A DNA stretch of 64,000 nucleotides from Lonicera japonica. Its lineage: Eukaryota > Streptophyta > Magnoliopsida > Dipsacales > Caprifoliaceae. The first letter of the stretch is position 1. Every line of letters begins with the position of its first letter. This document shows positions 1 through 11,579 of the stretch, piece by piece. The stretch lies in NCBI GenBank assembly GCA_021464415.1, contig JAKCWG010000860.1, positions 124,001-188,000 of the forward strand. Reading direction: 5' to 3'. Both the position numbers and the translations under genes were made by a program. The notes beneath the pieces were generated by a model. The model was not told where the DNA came from, made no database searches, and saw only the letters and a list, made by a program, of their open reading frames with translations.

Positions 1-306
1 GGCCGGTTTTGTGTTGTCGCTAGCAGGTGCCGTGGCCGTGAGCTGTGAGCAAGGGTGCGTGAGGCGTTGAGGCGTAGAGGTGTAGGCAGGAAACGGCCGA
101 CCAAACCATTAGGGTTGATGAACAGCGAGAACAAACGCAAAGGAGATAGAATATACATAAGAAGAAAGCAAGAAAGGTGATTAGAAGCAAGGTGGACCGG
201 ACTTTTTATTCAGGTATATTACTGTTTAAACTTATTTGTGAGTACTTATAGCTAGCTAAAATTTTAAATATAAGAAAAATCTCTGCTCTCTTATTTTTAA
301 TAATTT
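1..306. other. non-coding left edge, nothing recognised
   Basis: The first about 110 bases are GC-richer than the rest of the window; the remainder is AT-rich. No ORF, repeat boundary or RNA gene could be supported. It may belong to the same unit as the coding relic that follows, but nothing visible proves that. Confidence 0.3.
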
Positions 307-1099
307 ATGAGCATCATAGACAGAGATTACGAGAATTTTGTAAATCAAACAGACTCCAAAAGTACCGAACCTATTCTAAGGTAGGGTTTAATTAATTCAA
401 ACGAACAGAGACTTATGCATATCGCACACTTTAGATCAGGAGGAACTTTTTCCTATATACACCACGTTTGCAAGTGAGTATCTAGAAAAGTAAGAAAACT
501 CCCAGACTTAGAAATTGCTACAGACAGACAAATTAAATTGATATTAGAAAATCTAGACGAAGAAGAGGTTAATCAACCTCGTAGAGACCTCCCTCAAAGA
601 AGAGATAATGCTCAAATATACATTATTGGAGGGATACACGATCTTAGACATATACTGCAAAAAAGTTTAGAAAAATTAAAATTTGTGCAGAGAAGAAGAC
701 TTGCAGAAACTGCAGAATTCCTACAAGAAAACAGAGGAATTAGACGTCTTAGATTTATAAAGACAACCAGTACGTATAATTTACGTGCGTAGTTGTTATC
801 CGATTACGGAGATCAAGAATTAGACTCCTTAATAGAAAATAATATTCTAAATCCAATTAGAGATATTGTGTACGATATTAATTGGAATATCCCAGATTAT
901 AGGTTAAAAACCTTGGGTCTAATAGACTTTCCGTGGAGACCATTGACAGCTTCACCAGTGTCCAACTGGATTAAGCTGGAGTGAAACTCTTAGACCAAGT
1001 GAACCAGACAGTGATTCACCAGCAGAAGATCCATCAGATAATTTTAATACAGACGATAATAGAAACCCATATATAGACGACCTAGATTGGTTAGACTAA
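307..1099 (+). pseudogene. decayed coding relic of unknown family
   Basis: From the ATG at 307 one frame stays protein-like to about 982. It is broken by stops at 382-384, about 472 and 790-792. The next frame then takes over at 983 and runs to a TAA at 1097-1099. The conceptual product would be about 260 residues. Its middle is rich in Arg, Lys, Glu and Leu, and its last 35 residues are acidic (Asp, Pro, Ser rich), ending in DDLDWLD. Such a basic body with an acidic tail, the length and the AT-rich codons suggest an old mobile-element or endogenous-virus accessory gene, but I do not recognise the family and see no catalytic motif. An ancient host gene is possible. The coding nature rests only on frame continuity across few stops. 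Confidence 0.45.
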
Positions 1100-1924
1100 A
1101 TTCTTATCCTTAAGAAATTAAAGGAAGAATAGATTAATCTAAGAAAAATTAGGGTAAAACTTATAATTACAAGCGGTCCCCCCATATAAGACAGAGTGAT
1201 CCAACAAGTGGTCCAAGTGGTCCCTTGGTCTATTCACCACCCTATATGGCTAAATAATTAATTACGTCTAACAATGTCAAGTTTATTGTCATAGAAAATT
1301 TTTAGGACGTGTGAAGTAGACGATAAAATAATACGTTTCTTACAACAAAACCTTTTATAACATATATATATATTAGGTGATATTTTGAGCATGATATCAA
1401 AATGAAGGTACAAGAATTATGGTATACATATATATATATATATATAAACAAAGGTTCGCCTTTTAATTTTGTAAAAAAAACAAAAGAAAAGAAAAAGATG
1501 CACGAGTTATAACTTGTGGAAAATGTTTGCAGAAATAATTGATTTAATGGAGTTTCACAAATACGCTGGATGCCACTTCTGAGGAAATTTTGGTGGGAGA
1601 TATACAAAACATTATTACAATTATTTTGAAAATTTTCAAAAAGTACAATATGGTCAAAATCACAAATTGCATATACCTACCAATACTTGATGCAAATTCT
1701 GACAAAATTTTGGTTAGAAAAATAATGAGAGATAAATGAAGACATTTTATTGATGATCATGAGAGTCATAAACGAAATTAATGGGATTGTGAGAGTGGTC
1801 CTATTGAAGTTGTTAAGTCACCATCATAGAGTGGTCCTATTGAATGATCGAAAGCTTTAAGAATTTGAAATTCGTCCAGTTTTGGAAGCTCTTTTCGTTC
1901 TCTTTGTCTAGGGTAACTTCACCA
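1100..1924. other. AT-rich non-coding stretch
   Basis: Contains dinucleotide AT runs near 1360-1375 and 1425-1445. A short direct repeat, GAGTGGTCCTATTGAA, occurs at about 1793 and 1830. The 101-codon minus-strand ORF here (1302-1607) is Phe/Tyr/Ile rich, reads through the AT run and resembles no protein. No gene is supported. Confidence 0.35.
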
Positions 1925-2137
1925 CCACGCGTATGTTTTTGTTATAATTAAACATAATGTTTAAATAGTAATATATGTGGTGGTGTGCTCGAGACGATAA
2001 GATTTTGTATCATATATAAAAAATATTGTAGTAAAAATATCCCATGCAAAAATATGATGCAAATTTGTATCGATATTGTTCTTGACTAGCGAGAGAGCTG
2101 AAACAAAAATTGTTGCTTTGTACTAATATATGTTTTT
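1925..2137 (+). repeat. dispersed repeat, inverted copy at 16743-17037
   Basis: Reads from CCACGCGTATGTTTTTG to TACTAATATATGTTTTT. Its reverse complement is present at 16743-17037, recognisable over most of its length (for example ATGATGCAAATTTGTAT and AACAAAAATTGTTGCTTT). The right copy carries about 90 extra bases in the middle. The pair brackets about 14.6 kb of nested elements. No coding content; the class is unknown, possibly ends of one old DNA transposon. Confidence 0.6.
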
Positions 2138-2162
2138 AATTATTATAGGGATAAGATACATG

Positions 2163-2280
2163 CTAATTGATCTCTGAGATTGTGCCAAGTCATAAAACAT
2201 AGAATTTTTTCTGATTAAAGTGACAACAAGATGGAACTGACGAAAATTGAACTTAATGGATCAAAGTGAAAATGTGGTAA
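2163..2280 (+). repeat. left arm of inverted repeat (partner 8326-8453)
   Basis: About 118 bases that match the reverse complement of 8326-8453 (shared pieces include AGATTGTGCCAA, GATTAAAGTGACAA and GAAAATTGAACTTAAT). If the two LTR-type insertions between the arms (2469-5975 and 6720-8296) are removed, the arms are only about 1.2 kb apart. This fits a non-autonomous TIR element, probably Mutator-like, that later received both insertions. No TSD was identified. Confidence 0.5.
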
Positions 2281-2463
2281 GACACGAATGCATAAGTGAC
2301 TTGATTATTGATGTTCACATGCACAGGGAAAATAAAATTAGAAGATCTTGCTAGAATAGTAGGAAAAAAAATGAATTGTCAAGCTGGGAAATTTTTTACT
2401 TTTGTGGGTGGAGACTCCTTTCAAAACGGAAATTCGAAATGCACGAGGCAGAGAAAGCTAATG

Positions 2464-5400
2464 GTTACTGTGACGCCCCGAATCCCGTTCTGAGATTTTC
2501 ACCTTCGGGACCCGGTTAATCACGGATGCCGTGCGCGACGGCGGGTTTAAAATATAAAATTCATGACTTTTAAAAACTTTTCCTCAATAAAATGTCCAGT
2601 TTTACAAACGCTCGGTATGTGGAGTTTACTTAAATAAAAACCAAACCCGTAAAGTTTACAAAGTACATTCACACAAACACCATCATATCCAACTCCACAT
2701 CTATATATAAAAACTGTTTGTACAAATCCATAGCCCATTACCCAAAATAATGGTAAAGTCCATACATAAATAGAAAGTGTTTAATACAACAAGAGACTAT
2801 ATGCAACTAAGTCCTTGGTTCAAGGACTACAAAAGATATAGGACATCAGAGGCTACTAGACTCGTAGACCACGCGCCAATCCCTGATGCTTGACCTGCAA
2901 AACTGTTTAGAAAACGGGGTGAGCCAAATCCGGGCTCAGTGGGAACTATATAAGTTTTATATATAAAATAGTTGTTTTACGTCAATGCAGCAGTTTGTAA
3001 ACCAAACAATGCAATGCAACTCACACACCCGTGTGTGCAGAACCCACTAGGAATCCCATCATAGTCACCAGGAAGCTGACTATCCAATCAACCTATCCCA
3101 TCTGTAGACCTCCCATAGAATACCTTAAGTCGATCTCACATTACTAGTGAATCGTAGATATAACCCTACTTGAGTCCGTTCTCAAGTGTAACTCAAGGAT
3201 ATACTATGCTATCCGGTACCTATACCGTATGTCATGACGGTTGACCAAGTATCTATCATTTTCTCTTTAGTTATAGTACGTTATGAATTCCATACTTGGC
3301 CACCTACGAGGCCTTATCCCTACTTCGTTCTCACAACCAAACCACGTACTCACACTTGTACGCCAAGTTTCTAAGGCCATTAGCTATCAATGCTTTTCAC
3401 TTTATCTATTAATACATTATGATTGGCCAACACTTTCCTGTGTATATTATATTCCTTTACATAATGTATGTATCATTATTCTCACTAAAAGTACACTCGT
3501 CCGAGGCAATATATAATCAACCATGCCATACAAGATATGATACAATACAATAGTAATGATAATATAAACAATTCACATCCACAACACAACAATCCGTATC
3601 ATATCTCCAGTATAGTGCCTCAGTTTCTCCCCGCGGTCTGACCAGGCCCAGAACAGAGAATCCAGCGAGTCCCGAAGGATCCCAAGCTCTTGTCCATGTC
3701 TCCTCCAGGTGGGGAGTGGTTCAGGGACTTAGTTCTCCAAGTAGGTCATTCGGTGATAACCCACGCGACAGTCACTTTCCCGGGGACAACACCCCGAATA
3801 TTTAACGAGGAGAACACCACATACAAACCACATCGACACTCTGGAGAAACTACACCAGGAGATACCCTAGTGGGTGATGACCATTAGTAGCCCAACTACT
3901 TCCTAGGGACTCACCCTTTGGGAAGTAGTGGCACACGGGACTTGCTCCGCTTGCCGGGGAAACTCATCTAACCAAGGACACATAGTCCAGTTGGAAGGCA
4001 AGATACCTAGAGTGGGCTCTCCTTTGTGGGCAACACAACCACCGGTGGAGTCACCGACTTCATTTTCCCGTGCACGGTTTAGGGCCTTTCACCCATGGGC
4101 GGCAATAGGCGGCCCTCCTTCGAGTCACGGGGAGCTACCCGGTGCTCGGCATATCATCATATCCAGCCCATATGTGTGATCACAGTAACATACATCACAT
4201 TCATTCATTGTCCACAATGAATATCATCATCATCATCAATCATACATCACACATATGGCTAAGCATCACATATATAATCATACAAGCGCCCACTCATCCA
4301 TTTATCATCATTGACATCATCGTCAATCATTTCTACAAGAGTATTCATCACTAGTATACTCCATACGTTTATCGTCACATGATCATTCTCATAATAAGGC
4401 CAATTGATTTGGTAATCGCGTTATACACCTCATCATGTGATACGTGTATTCAACTAAGACCGTATATGTTCCATAATGATTCACTAGCTATATCATTAAG
4501 CCAAGTATTCATTATTAACATTATATGTCTCATTACATGTTTTATGATGATACTCACGTCATCCTATCAAGCCATGTATTGGTTGTTACGATTCTAGCTC
4601 ATCCGGCATACCAATACAACTCGCCTAGGTGTCCGTGTCCATGACTAGGGGCAATCCGTGCCCTAACAACTATGTTTCATGCGTTCTAAAGAGTATCAAG
4701 ACTAAACTCTCGTTACGAGTGCCTAGCACACTCTACGCAAGCCACTAGACTCGTACGTTAAGGCATACCATTCCACCGTAGTGGATTCTCACCACACATA
4801 CCATAAATAACACCATTCGGTCGTATCTAGTGGTATAGATGTGTATCTCTATCATTAATAACCCACAATCATCCATCTATAAGCACAAGACCTAAAAACC
4901 CCAATTTATAAGTCATACGAATAGCTACGGAGTTGGTTTCACATGAACTTCTAGATACGCATGCTAAATCGTGGAACTAGATAATCAATCACGCTGTAGG
5001 AGTGATAATCTATCAATATCCATCATTAATCTAAGAATCATCTAGCCCAAATCCCAAGAGATGCAAACAACACATGCTTTTGATCAAAATCCCCAAATTT
5101 GTAGTTTAAATCGCTAATCATCAATCAAACGTTGGAAAACAAGTTTTTGTACTAGTGTCCCCACCTTAGACAAGCCGAACCCGCAAGTTGATGAAGCGTA
5201 GAAGCCGTATTGTCCAAGCCCTAGCTTCAACGCAAGCTCCAACGGAAGAAAAAAGCGGGAAAGATGATGAATAGTGAAGGAGAAAGCAATTCGGGCTTCA
5301 AATCTTGGATGGGAGATGAGAGATGTGTATGATCTCTTCTATCTCTCTCTAGAGCTCTCTAGATCCTTCCTTATTCCCTCTCTAAGTTGGATGCTCGAAA

Positions 5401-5980
5401 ATGGGGTTGTGGGGGTGTTAAATGACGTAAAAAATGGTTAAAAACACTCAAAACCAACTTACAGGTGAACCATGATCGATCATGGGTCCCCCATGATCGA
5501 TCATGAAGCATTCTGGAACTCTCTGGAGGACCATGATCGATCATGGCCCCTTCCATGATCGATCATGGAAGTCACTGCAACAGCAAATGACTTTCTGAGC
5601 TCGAAACGGACCTCGAAACGGCTGAATCTCGACTCGGACAAAACACGAAAGTTGTAGAGGGAAAAGAAATGAAAACGTGGCCGAAAACGGAGAGTCGTTT
5701 GGACATCGGATGAAGAAGTTATGGCCTCTCAAAGTTGGCTAGAAATCTACGAATCGCGAAAAGTCGAAACACGCGATTTACGCTTCGGTTTCAACTCGAA
5801 CCACCCGAATAACGTAACGATCACTCCCGCAAACCAAATATAACTAACATGACATACTAGAACTATCCGGTCGAGTGCAAAGGGCACGGGTTCCAATGCT
5901 CGCTCTCAGACGGAGATTAAGCCATACCGGGCTTAAGAGAAGGTCAACGCGGAAAAAGGAACACGGGGCATTACAGTTAC
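2464..5980. mobile_element. 3.5-kb non-coding LTR-type element with 5-bp TSD
   Basis: The unit spans 2469-5975. It begins TGTGACGCCCCG and ends CGGGGCATTACA, so the ends are TG and CA and the outer 12 bases form an imperfect inverted repeat. It is flanked on both sides by GTTAC (2464-2468 and 5976-5980), a perfect 5-bp target duplication as made by LTR-retrotransposon integration. No gag or pol is visible and no internal direct repeat that would separate two LTRs was found. The simplest reading is one long solo LTR; a large non-autonomous (LARD-like) element is the alternative. It contains four copies of a palindrome near 5470-5570. Strand is unknown. Confidence 0.7.
5470..5570. repeat. four CATGATCGATCATG palindromes
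   Basis: Perfect palindromes lie at 5470-5485 (CCATGATCGATCATGG), 5492-5505 (14-bp core), 5531-5546 (16 bp) and 5551-5570 (TTCCATGATCGATCATGGAA, 20 bp). They are in two close pairs about 60 bp apart inside the long LTR-type element. The perfect dyads suggest a dimeric DNA-binding site or hairpins in the transcript; no function is proven. Confidence 0.85.
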
Positions 5981-6719
5981 TCACGTGAATGGTTAATTCT
6001 CAGTTACTTTCACTTTTGAAGCGTGGTTGTCATCTCCGTCCTTTTCTAAATGGTTGGCGGGGTGAATTATTATAGATTTTCAATGTAGTAAATGTCATTT
6101 CTTGATCTCAAACGGTTTTGTTGACATTACAATTGGCGCATCTATCCCATTAGTTCTTTTTTGATACACTTTCGGTTGAGTTAGTTTGCCAAAACTAGGA
6201 TCGGTGTATTCAGCTACCCCATTAATTAAGGCTATACTTACATACGTTTGAATTTCTCCAATCATGTCATATCCCAATCTAACCCGATAAAGTTATGTTC
6301 ACTTTGGTATTGAGTCCAAACAGTTTTACTTCTAATTATTCTAAAAATGAATTTTTTTAAGAAGGAATATAATACATCAGTTCACTTTATCGCCCAAGTA
6401 ATGTGGAATAAAGTCACACATAGTATAGCTTATGAACACATATTACAACCACACTAAGGTAAATATATATACAACATGCACATGATTAGAATTATTAAAA
6501 TTTTAACGCATATTCACCTACCCTGAACATATACTCTCATAACTAAAATTGAAAATAATAAGTATTTTAATGGTCAAGCATAATTTCAACTTTCCTTCGT
6601 AATAAGGTTGCAAACGCCTTATTTTTAGTTGTCCAAATTTGAGGAGAAACCTTTTAGGACCCGCACTAACTCACTAGGGTGAGTACAAATTTGATGAGTG
6701 ATATTATCATTTTTGAGTT
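5981..6719. other. non-coding, part of an older element
   Basis: AT-rich sequence between the 3.5-kb LTR-type insertion and the first solo LTR. It lies between the inverted arms 2163-2280 and 8326-8453, so it is probably internal sequence of that TIR element. The ORF at 6095-6277 on the minus strand shows no recognisable domain. Confidence 0.35.
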
Positions 6720-8296
6720 TGTTGACTTTAAAGTCAATTAATCTTATTTTGATAATTACAATAAGTTAATAAAGTGTTATTTAACTCGGTTGTTCCAATG
6801 ATGATAGCCATTTTAACCGATACATCTTCCGACCAAGTGTAACTTTAAACCGAAGCAAATCTCACACAAGCTTTACAAACGTCTCTACTCACAAGAAATG
6901 AACTTAAGTGATATACATGTGCTATACAAAGTCAAGAAAAGATCTAGATCATCAAGCAAGTGAAGATATGCACAAGAATGATCTTCACATGTTCTACAAG
7001 TTATCAAAACCAAGAAAGGATCAAGAACATCAAACAAGTAAAGATACATACAAGAAAATCAAGCATAACGAAGACTCAAATTATCATTAAATGGAGTGAG
7101 TGCTTAGATTTTATGTAAAGATACTTTATTGATCAAATCCCTATAGCTCAAACATATTCTTGCATCTTTTAAAGATTGATTCAAATTAGTTTGAAATTGA
7201 ATTTATTTGAAAAATATCATTTTACAAAAACCGAGTTTCAAAATAAATTCATATTAATTTTAAATGATCATATTTTAAGCTATAATAAAAATAGATATCT
7301 TAGAAACATATCTTTGAGGTTCAAAAATCATTAGAATCTTATTTGGAACTAAATTTTTAAATTGCAAAAATATTGTTTTTACATTTAAAATTCGCTCAAT
7401 TTTTGCCCAGTTTTGATCTAACGGTAAGATGGAGGCCTTCCCGGACTCCGATTATTTTAAAAGTTTTACAATAGTTAGACAACATCTCCTGGAAATTTTG
7501 ACTAAAATTTGAGCATGATCCAGCGGTCAAATTAGGAGAAATTAACAAAACAAATTTGACTTTTTTGTCAAAACTAGCTGTTGGAAAATTTGAAAATGTA
7601 TACCTTGGAGCCAAAACTTCTCTTAATCATCCCCAACGGCCATATGGTTTTGCAAGATATAAATATGAGGTCCTAGACATGTTTTAACATACCTTGAATC
7701 ATTCTAATACTCTATTATTCATATATTCAAATATACAAATATTCAAGAACACATTTTGATCAATCTTTCATTTTTGAGCTATATACTTTGATCAATTTTG
7801 ATATCTCTTAGTGTGAGCTTCATTTGTATTTTGTCATATACAAGAGAGATATTGTACATTGCTGTTTGTCACCAAAACTCATTTGAATCATAATTGTGAG
7901 AGGTATATCTCATAGAATAGCAAGAGGGATTTCTTGTGAGAGTATTGAGGGTGTTTCAATACTTGTAAGAGTGTGTGAGAAGAATACACTTGTAGAGGTT
8001 TGATCTTCACTCGGAAGGAGATCGTTTATAGTGGAAATTCTCGGGGAACTAACCGAGCGCGGAGTAGGGGAACAAGCCGAACCGTGTGGACAAAAAATCT
8101 TCGACTTCGATTGGTTCAATCTTTCTATCTCTTGCTTTATTATATTGTGCTATTTATTCATTGTGTTTGGAATTAACTTTTTTCTTGATTGCTTGATAAA
8201 TATAGACATTGAATATTTTTAAATCCATTTTAAAAATACGATTAAGTTTTAAAAACTCTATTCACCCCCCCCCTCTAAGGTATTTTTCGACCTACA
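6720..8296 (+). mobile_element. solo LTR of a SIRE-like copia family (copy 1)
   Basis: About 1577 bp, beginning TGTTGACTTTAAAG and ending CGACCTACA. Flanking 5-mers are GAGTT (6715-6719) and TAGTT (8297-8301), a 4/5 match to a target duplication. A TATA box candidate TATAAATA lies at 7658-7665, followed by GAGGTCCTAGACATG. The 3' end has the same CATTCACCCCCCCCTCTA-like run and GAGCGCGGA block as the LTRs of the gag-only element at 39804-44354, so both belong to one broad family. The second copy (17398-18978) is nearly colinear. Short ORFs inside (for example 6908-7090) recur in copy 2 but look non-coding. Produced by LTR-LTR recombination. Confidence 0.75.
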
Positions 8297-8325
8297 TAGT
8301 TATTTACACTTCACCTCTTAAAGTT

Positions 8326-8453
8326 TTACTACATTTTACTTTGATATATTAAGTTCAATTTTCATCGGTTCCATACATAAACTTTGATCTTTTTGTCACT
8401 TTAATCCAAAAAAAATTTATGTTATATGATTTGGCACAATCTTGGAGATTAGT
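8326..8453 (-). repeat. right arm of inverted repeat (partner 2163-2280)
   Basis: The reverse complement of this stretch aligns with 2163-2280 with scattered mismatches and small indels. It lies immediately right of solo LTR copy 1. See the left arm for interpretation. Confidence 0.5.
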
Positions 8454-8717
8454 TTGTTTTCGATGTGAGCTCTAAGTTTCTTTTTAGGAAATATTACAAA
8501 TTTTACGGTGAGAGGGCTCAACCGAGCTTCGGCCCGGGCCCAACAACTTAAGAGAGTCCATGTATTATTAGCAATTATCCCACAATGAATATATAATTGG
8601 GTTTAAAGCTCGCCCAACCCACTATTTTAAAATTGCTTCAGATGTGACCTCATCACTATTAAATTTAGATCATTTTACCACCACACCACCATTGTGTTAT
8701 GTTCTAAAATGGAATAA

Positions 8718-8900
8718 TGTTGTGGGAATAACTCTACTCAACCCTTCATTAGATGAGCCCTTTAAATAGGGTACAAATACAATAGTAAATAGGGTTAACA
8801 AGAAAGCCCAATATGACCCATAATACATAATTTACACAATAAAATCCTTAATACATATTCTATCTATACGATAGCACACTACGTGTAATTTCCTTCAACA
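8718..8900 (-). repeat. 3' LTR of the degenerate copia element
   Basis: Ends CCTTCAACA at 8900; the abutting CCCCCTT is the complement of the polypurine tract. It aligns along its whole length with 15721-15902. The exact outer boundary is uncertain by a few bases (8714-8721). Confidence 0.75.
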
Positions 8901-8929
8901 CCCCCTTGTGTTGAGTCGGAAATAAAATG

Positions 8930-9370
8930 GTACATGTCTTGTTGCCTCATTAAAACCTTGTCAAATAAAAACCCTGAGGGAAAAATAACCTTGATCGAAA
9001 GGAAAAGAGTACAACATTATGATAATTATGTTAGACTTCATTTGTTGAGTCTATATTTCTATTTGATCGTTACTTCGATCAATAGAGTTTGCACGTATCG
9101 TTACCTGGTTAAAAATCTTGCCAAGTAACAAAACCCAGTAGGAAAAATGAACCTTGGTCTAAGCAAAAGATTATAACGTAATATCATGTTGATGGTAGAC
9201 TCCCCCTCAAATCTACACCTTACCCTGATGTTTGCATTAATCAAGGAATTTGCAAAGCTTATGCGTGAGTCATTGCCTTGTTAAAAACCTTACCAAGTAA
9301 CAAAATCTTGTGGGAAAAAATAACCTTGGTTAAAGGAAAAAAGCACAACGCGTGTTAGACTTCTTCTTAA
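8930..9370 (-). repeat. three diverged tandem repeats in the copia 3' UTR
   Basis: Three units of about 150-175 bp start near 8940, 9100 and 9275. Each contains CCTTGTTAAAAAC-like sequence, then CAAGTAACAAAA, GGAAAAA, AACCTTGGTC-like sequence, and TAGACT followed by CTCCCCCT (weak in the first unit). They lie between RNase H and the 3' LTR of the minus-strand copia element, so they are transcribed 3' UTR rather than a satellite. Confidence 0.65.
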
Positions 9371-9399
9371 GTCTACACTCCCCCTAATGCTTACATCGA

Positions 9400-11562
9400 T
9401 CAAGGGAGTTTGGAAAGCCTACGCATTCCTATGCTTTTCACATGTTTTTCAAATATAGCATTAGGAAAAGATTTGGTAAACAAATCTGCCACAATCTCCT
9501 CAGATCTTACTTGATTCATTTGAATCTTGAGGAGAGCTTGTTGTTGCTGATTATAGAAAAACTTTGGAGATATATGTTTTGTATTATCACCCTTGATATA
9601 ACTTAGCTTCATCTGTTCGATGCAAGCTGCATTGTCTTCATAAATGCAAGTAGGCTCTTCAGTGGTAGAACTCAAACCGCTAGCTCCTCGAATATGTGTA
9701 ATAAATGCCCTTAACCATATATACTCACAAACTGTTCATGTAGAGCGATGATCTTAGAGTGGTTCGAGGAGGTAACCACAAGAGTTTGCTTGGTTGATCT
9801 CTAATATATTGCTATGTTCCCAATAGTGAATATATAACTAGGTTAGGAACGACCTTTAAATGGGTTAGAGAGATACCCTGCATCAGCAAAACCAACCAAA
9901 ATATCATTTGGGCTTTTAATATAGGGGCTAGCCTTTTCGACATCAATATTTGCTTTATAAATTGTCGTGTCATCTGTAATTCCTTTTGCCTTTCTGTAGA
10001 AAAAGAACAGTCCCAAGTCAATGGTTCCTTTTAGATATCGAAAAATATTCTTGATAACGTTCCAGTGACGCTGCATTGGCACTGAGCTAAATCTAGCTAA
10101 CAAGTTCACTGAGAATACTATGTCTGGTCGAGTACATTGAGCCAAGTACAATAATGCGCCTATTGCACTTAAATAGGGAATTTCAGCTCTCAATACCTCT
10201 TCGTCATCTTCATTTGGACGAAATGGATCTTTTCTTGGATCCAAACTTCGACCGATCATAGGAGTACGAGCAGGATGCGTTTTGTCCATGTTAAATCGCC
10301 TGAGCATCTTTTGGACATACGTAGACTGGTGGATTAATATTCCATAAGCTCGATGTTCTAGTTCAAGACCTAGACAAAATCGAGTTTTTCCAAGATCCTT
10401 CATCTCAAATTCGGATTTCAGGTAACTAGTGGTTTCTCTTATTTCATCAAGAGTACCTATTGTGTTCATGTCATCAACATATACAGCTACAATTGGAATC
10501 TGGAACTTGTTTTCTTTATGAATACGCAAAAGCATAATTCGTTGTTCTTATATCCCTTCTCAATCAAGTAGTTACTCAGACGGGTATACCACATCCGTCC
10601 AGATTATTTTAATCCGTAAAGTGAGCGTTTCAACCTAATTGCAAATGCACTTCGTGGTTTAGAGTCACTTGACTTGGGTAATGTAAGGCCATCAGGCACT
10701 TTCATTTATATATATATATCTGAATCAAGATCCTCATAGAGATATGCAGTAACCGCATCCATGAGCTGCATTTTCAGTCCATTAAAAACTACCAAGTTAA
10801 CTAAGTAGCGGAATGTTATAACATCCATTGCGGGAGGTATGTCTCCTCGTAGTCAATTCCAGGGCGTTGTGAGAAACCTTGCGCCATAAGGCGAGCCTTG
10901 TATCTTAGAACTCCATTCTTCTCATTACGCTTTCGAACAAATACCCATTTATGTCATACAGGATTTACACTTGGTGGGGTTAGTACTACCGAACCAAATA
11001 CCTATCTTTTTGCCAGAGAATCTAGTTCTGCCTGGATTGCTTCTTTCCATTTAGGCCAATATGCTTTTTGTTGACATTCTGCAACAGAGTGAGGTTCGAC
11101 ATCATTGTGCTCTATGATTTCTTGAGCAACAGCGTATGCAAATATATCATCAATATATATGGAATATCTTTCCATCAATTTGTATGCCTTCTTATAATCT
11201 ATTGAGATTTCTTTGTTCTCTGGAATCATTTCAAACATCGGAGCGTCATCTAGTATTGATTCATGGACATAACTATAATAAAAGATAATCTCATGAGAAG
11301 GGTTATTTTAATTGATGATTAATGGATTGATTTGTGCCTTACTCTCCCTTTTCTTCCTTGAGTGAGTGTCAGTAGAACCAAGTGGCCTCCCTCTCTTCCT
11401 TTGGGGAGCCACGGCCTTAATCACACTTCTACTAAGTGTGGTTGCAGCATCTCTATTTGTGACACCGTGCCCCTTATCAGGGACTTCTAACCTTGTAGGC
11501 ACATTTACAGCTGGTATATGTGATCTCGTCACTTTTACGATATCAATAAACGCATCAGGCAT
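9400..11562 (-). pseudogene. copia reverse transcriptase-RNase H, broken
   Basis: Minus-strand fragments in three frames. The pol linker (NVPTRLEVPDKG) is at about 11460-11500. The RT start is at 11238-11002 (KWKEAIQAELDSLAKR). The RT core and palm are at 10535-9843, with the YVDD active-site box inside VAVYVDDMNTIGT, then DLGKTRFCLGLELEH and GALLYLAQCTRPDI. RNase H is at 9675-9400 (YEDNAACIEQ, KGDNTKHISPKFFYNQ, EEIVADLFTKS). The enzyme copies element RNA into DNA in a cytoplasmic particle and removes the RNA strand. The YVDD box is intact, but stops and frameshifts between 11000 and 10540 and around 9840-9680 rule out function. Confidence 0.85.
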
Positions 11563-11579
11563 CGAATCTGCTATATTCT

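Noticed and set aside
6908..7090. 60-codon ORF repeated at 17590-17772 as a small conserved gene
   Set aside because: Both copies lie at the same place in two solo LTRs, and the similarity reflects LTR homology; the text is Lys/His-rich without a domain.
7910..8222. ORF pairs recurring near 18594-18906, 40873-41300 and 43908-44335
   Set aside because: They fall in the conserved 3' part of related LTRs and are not genes.
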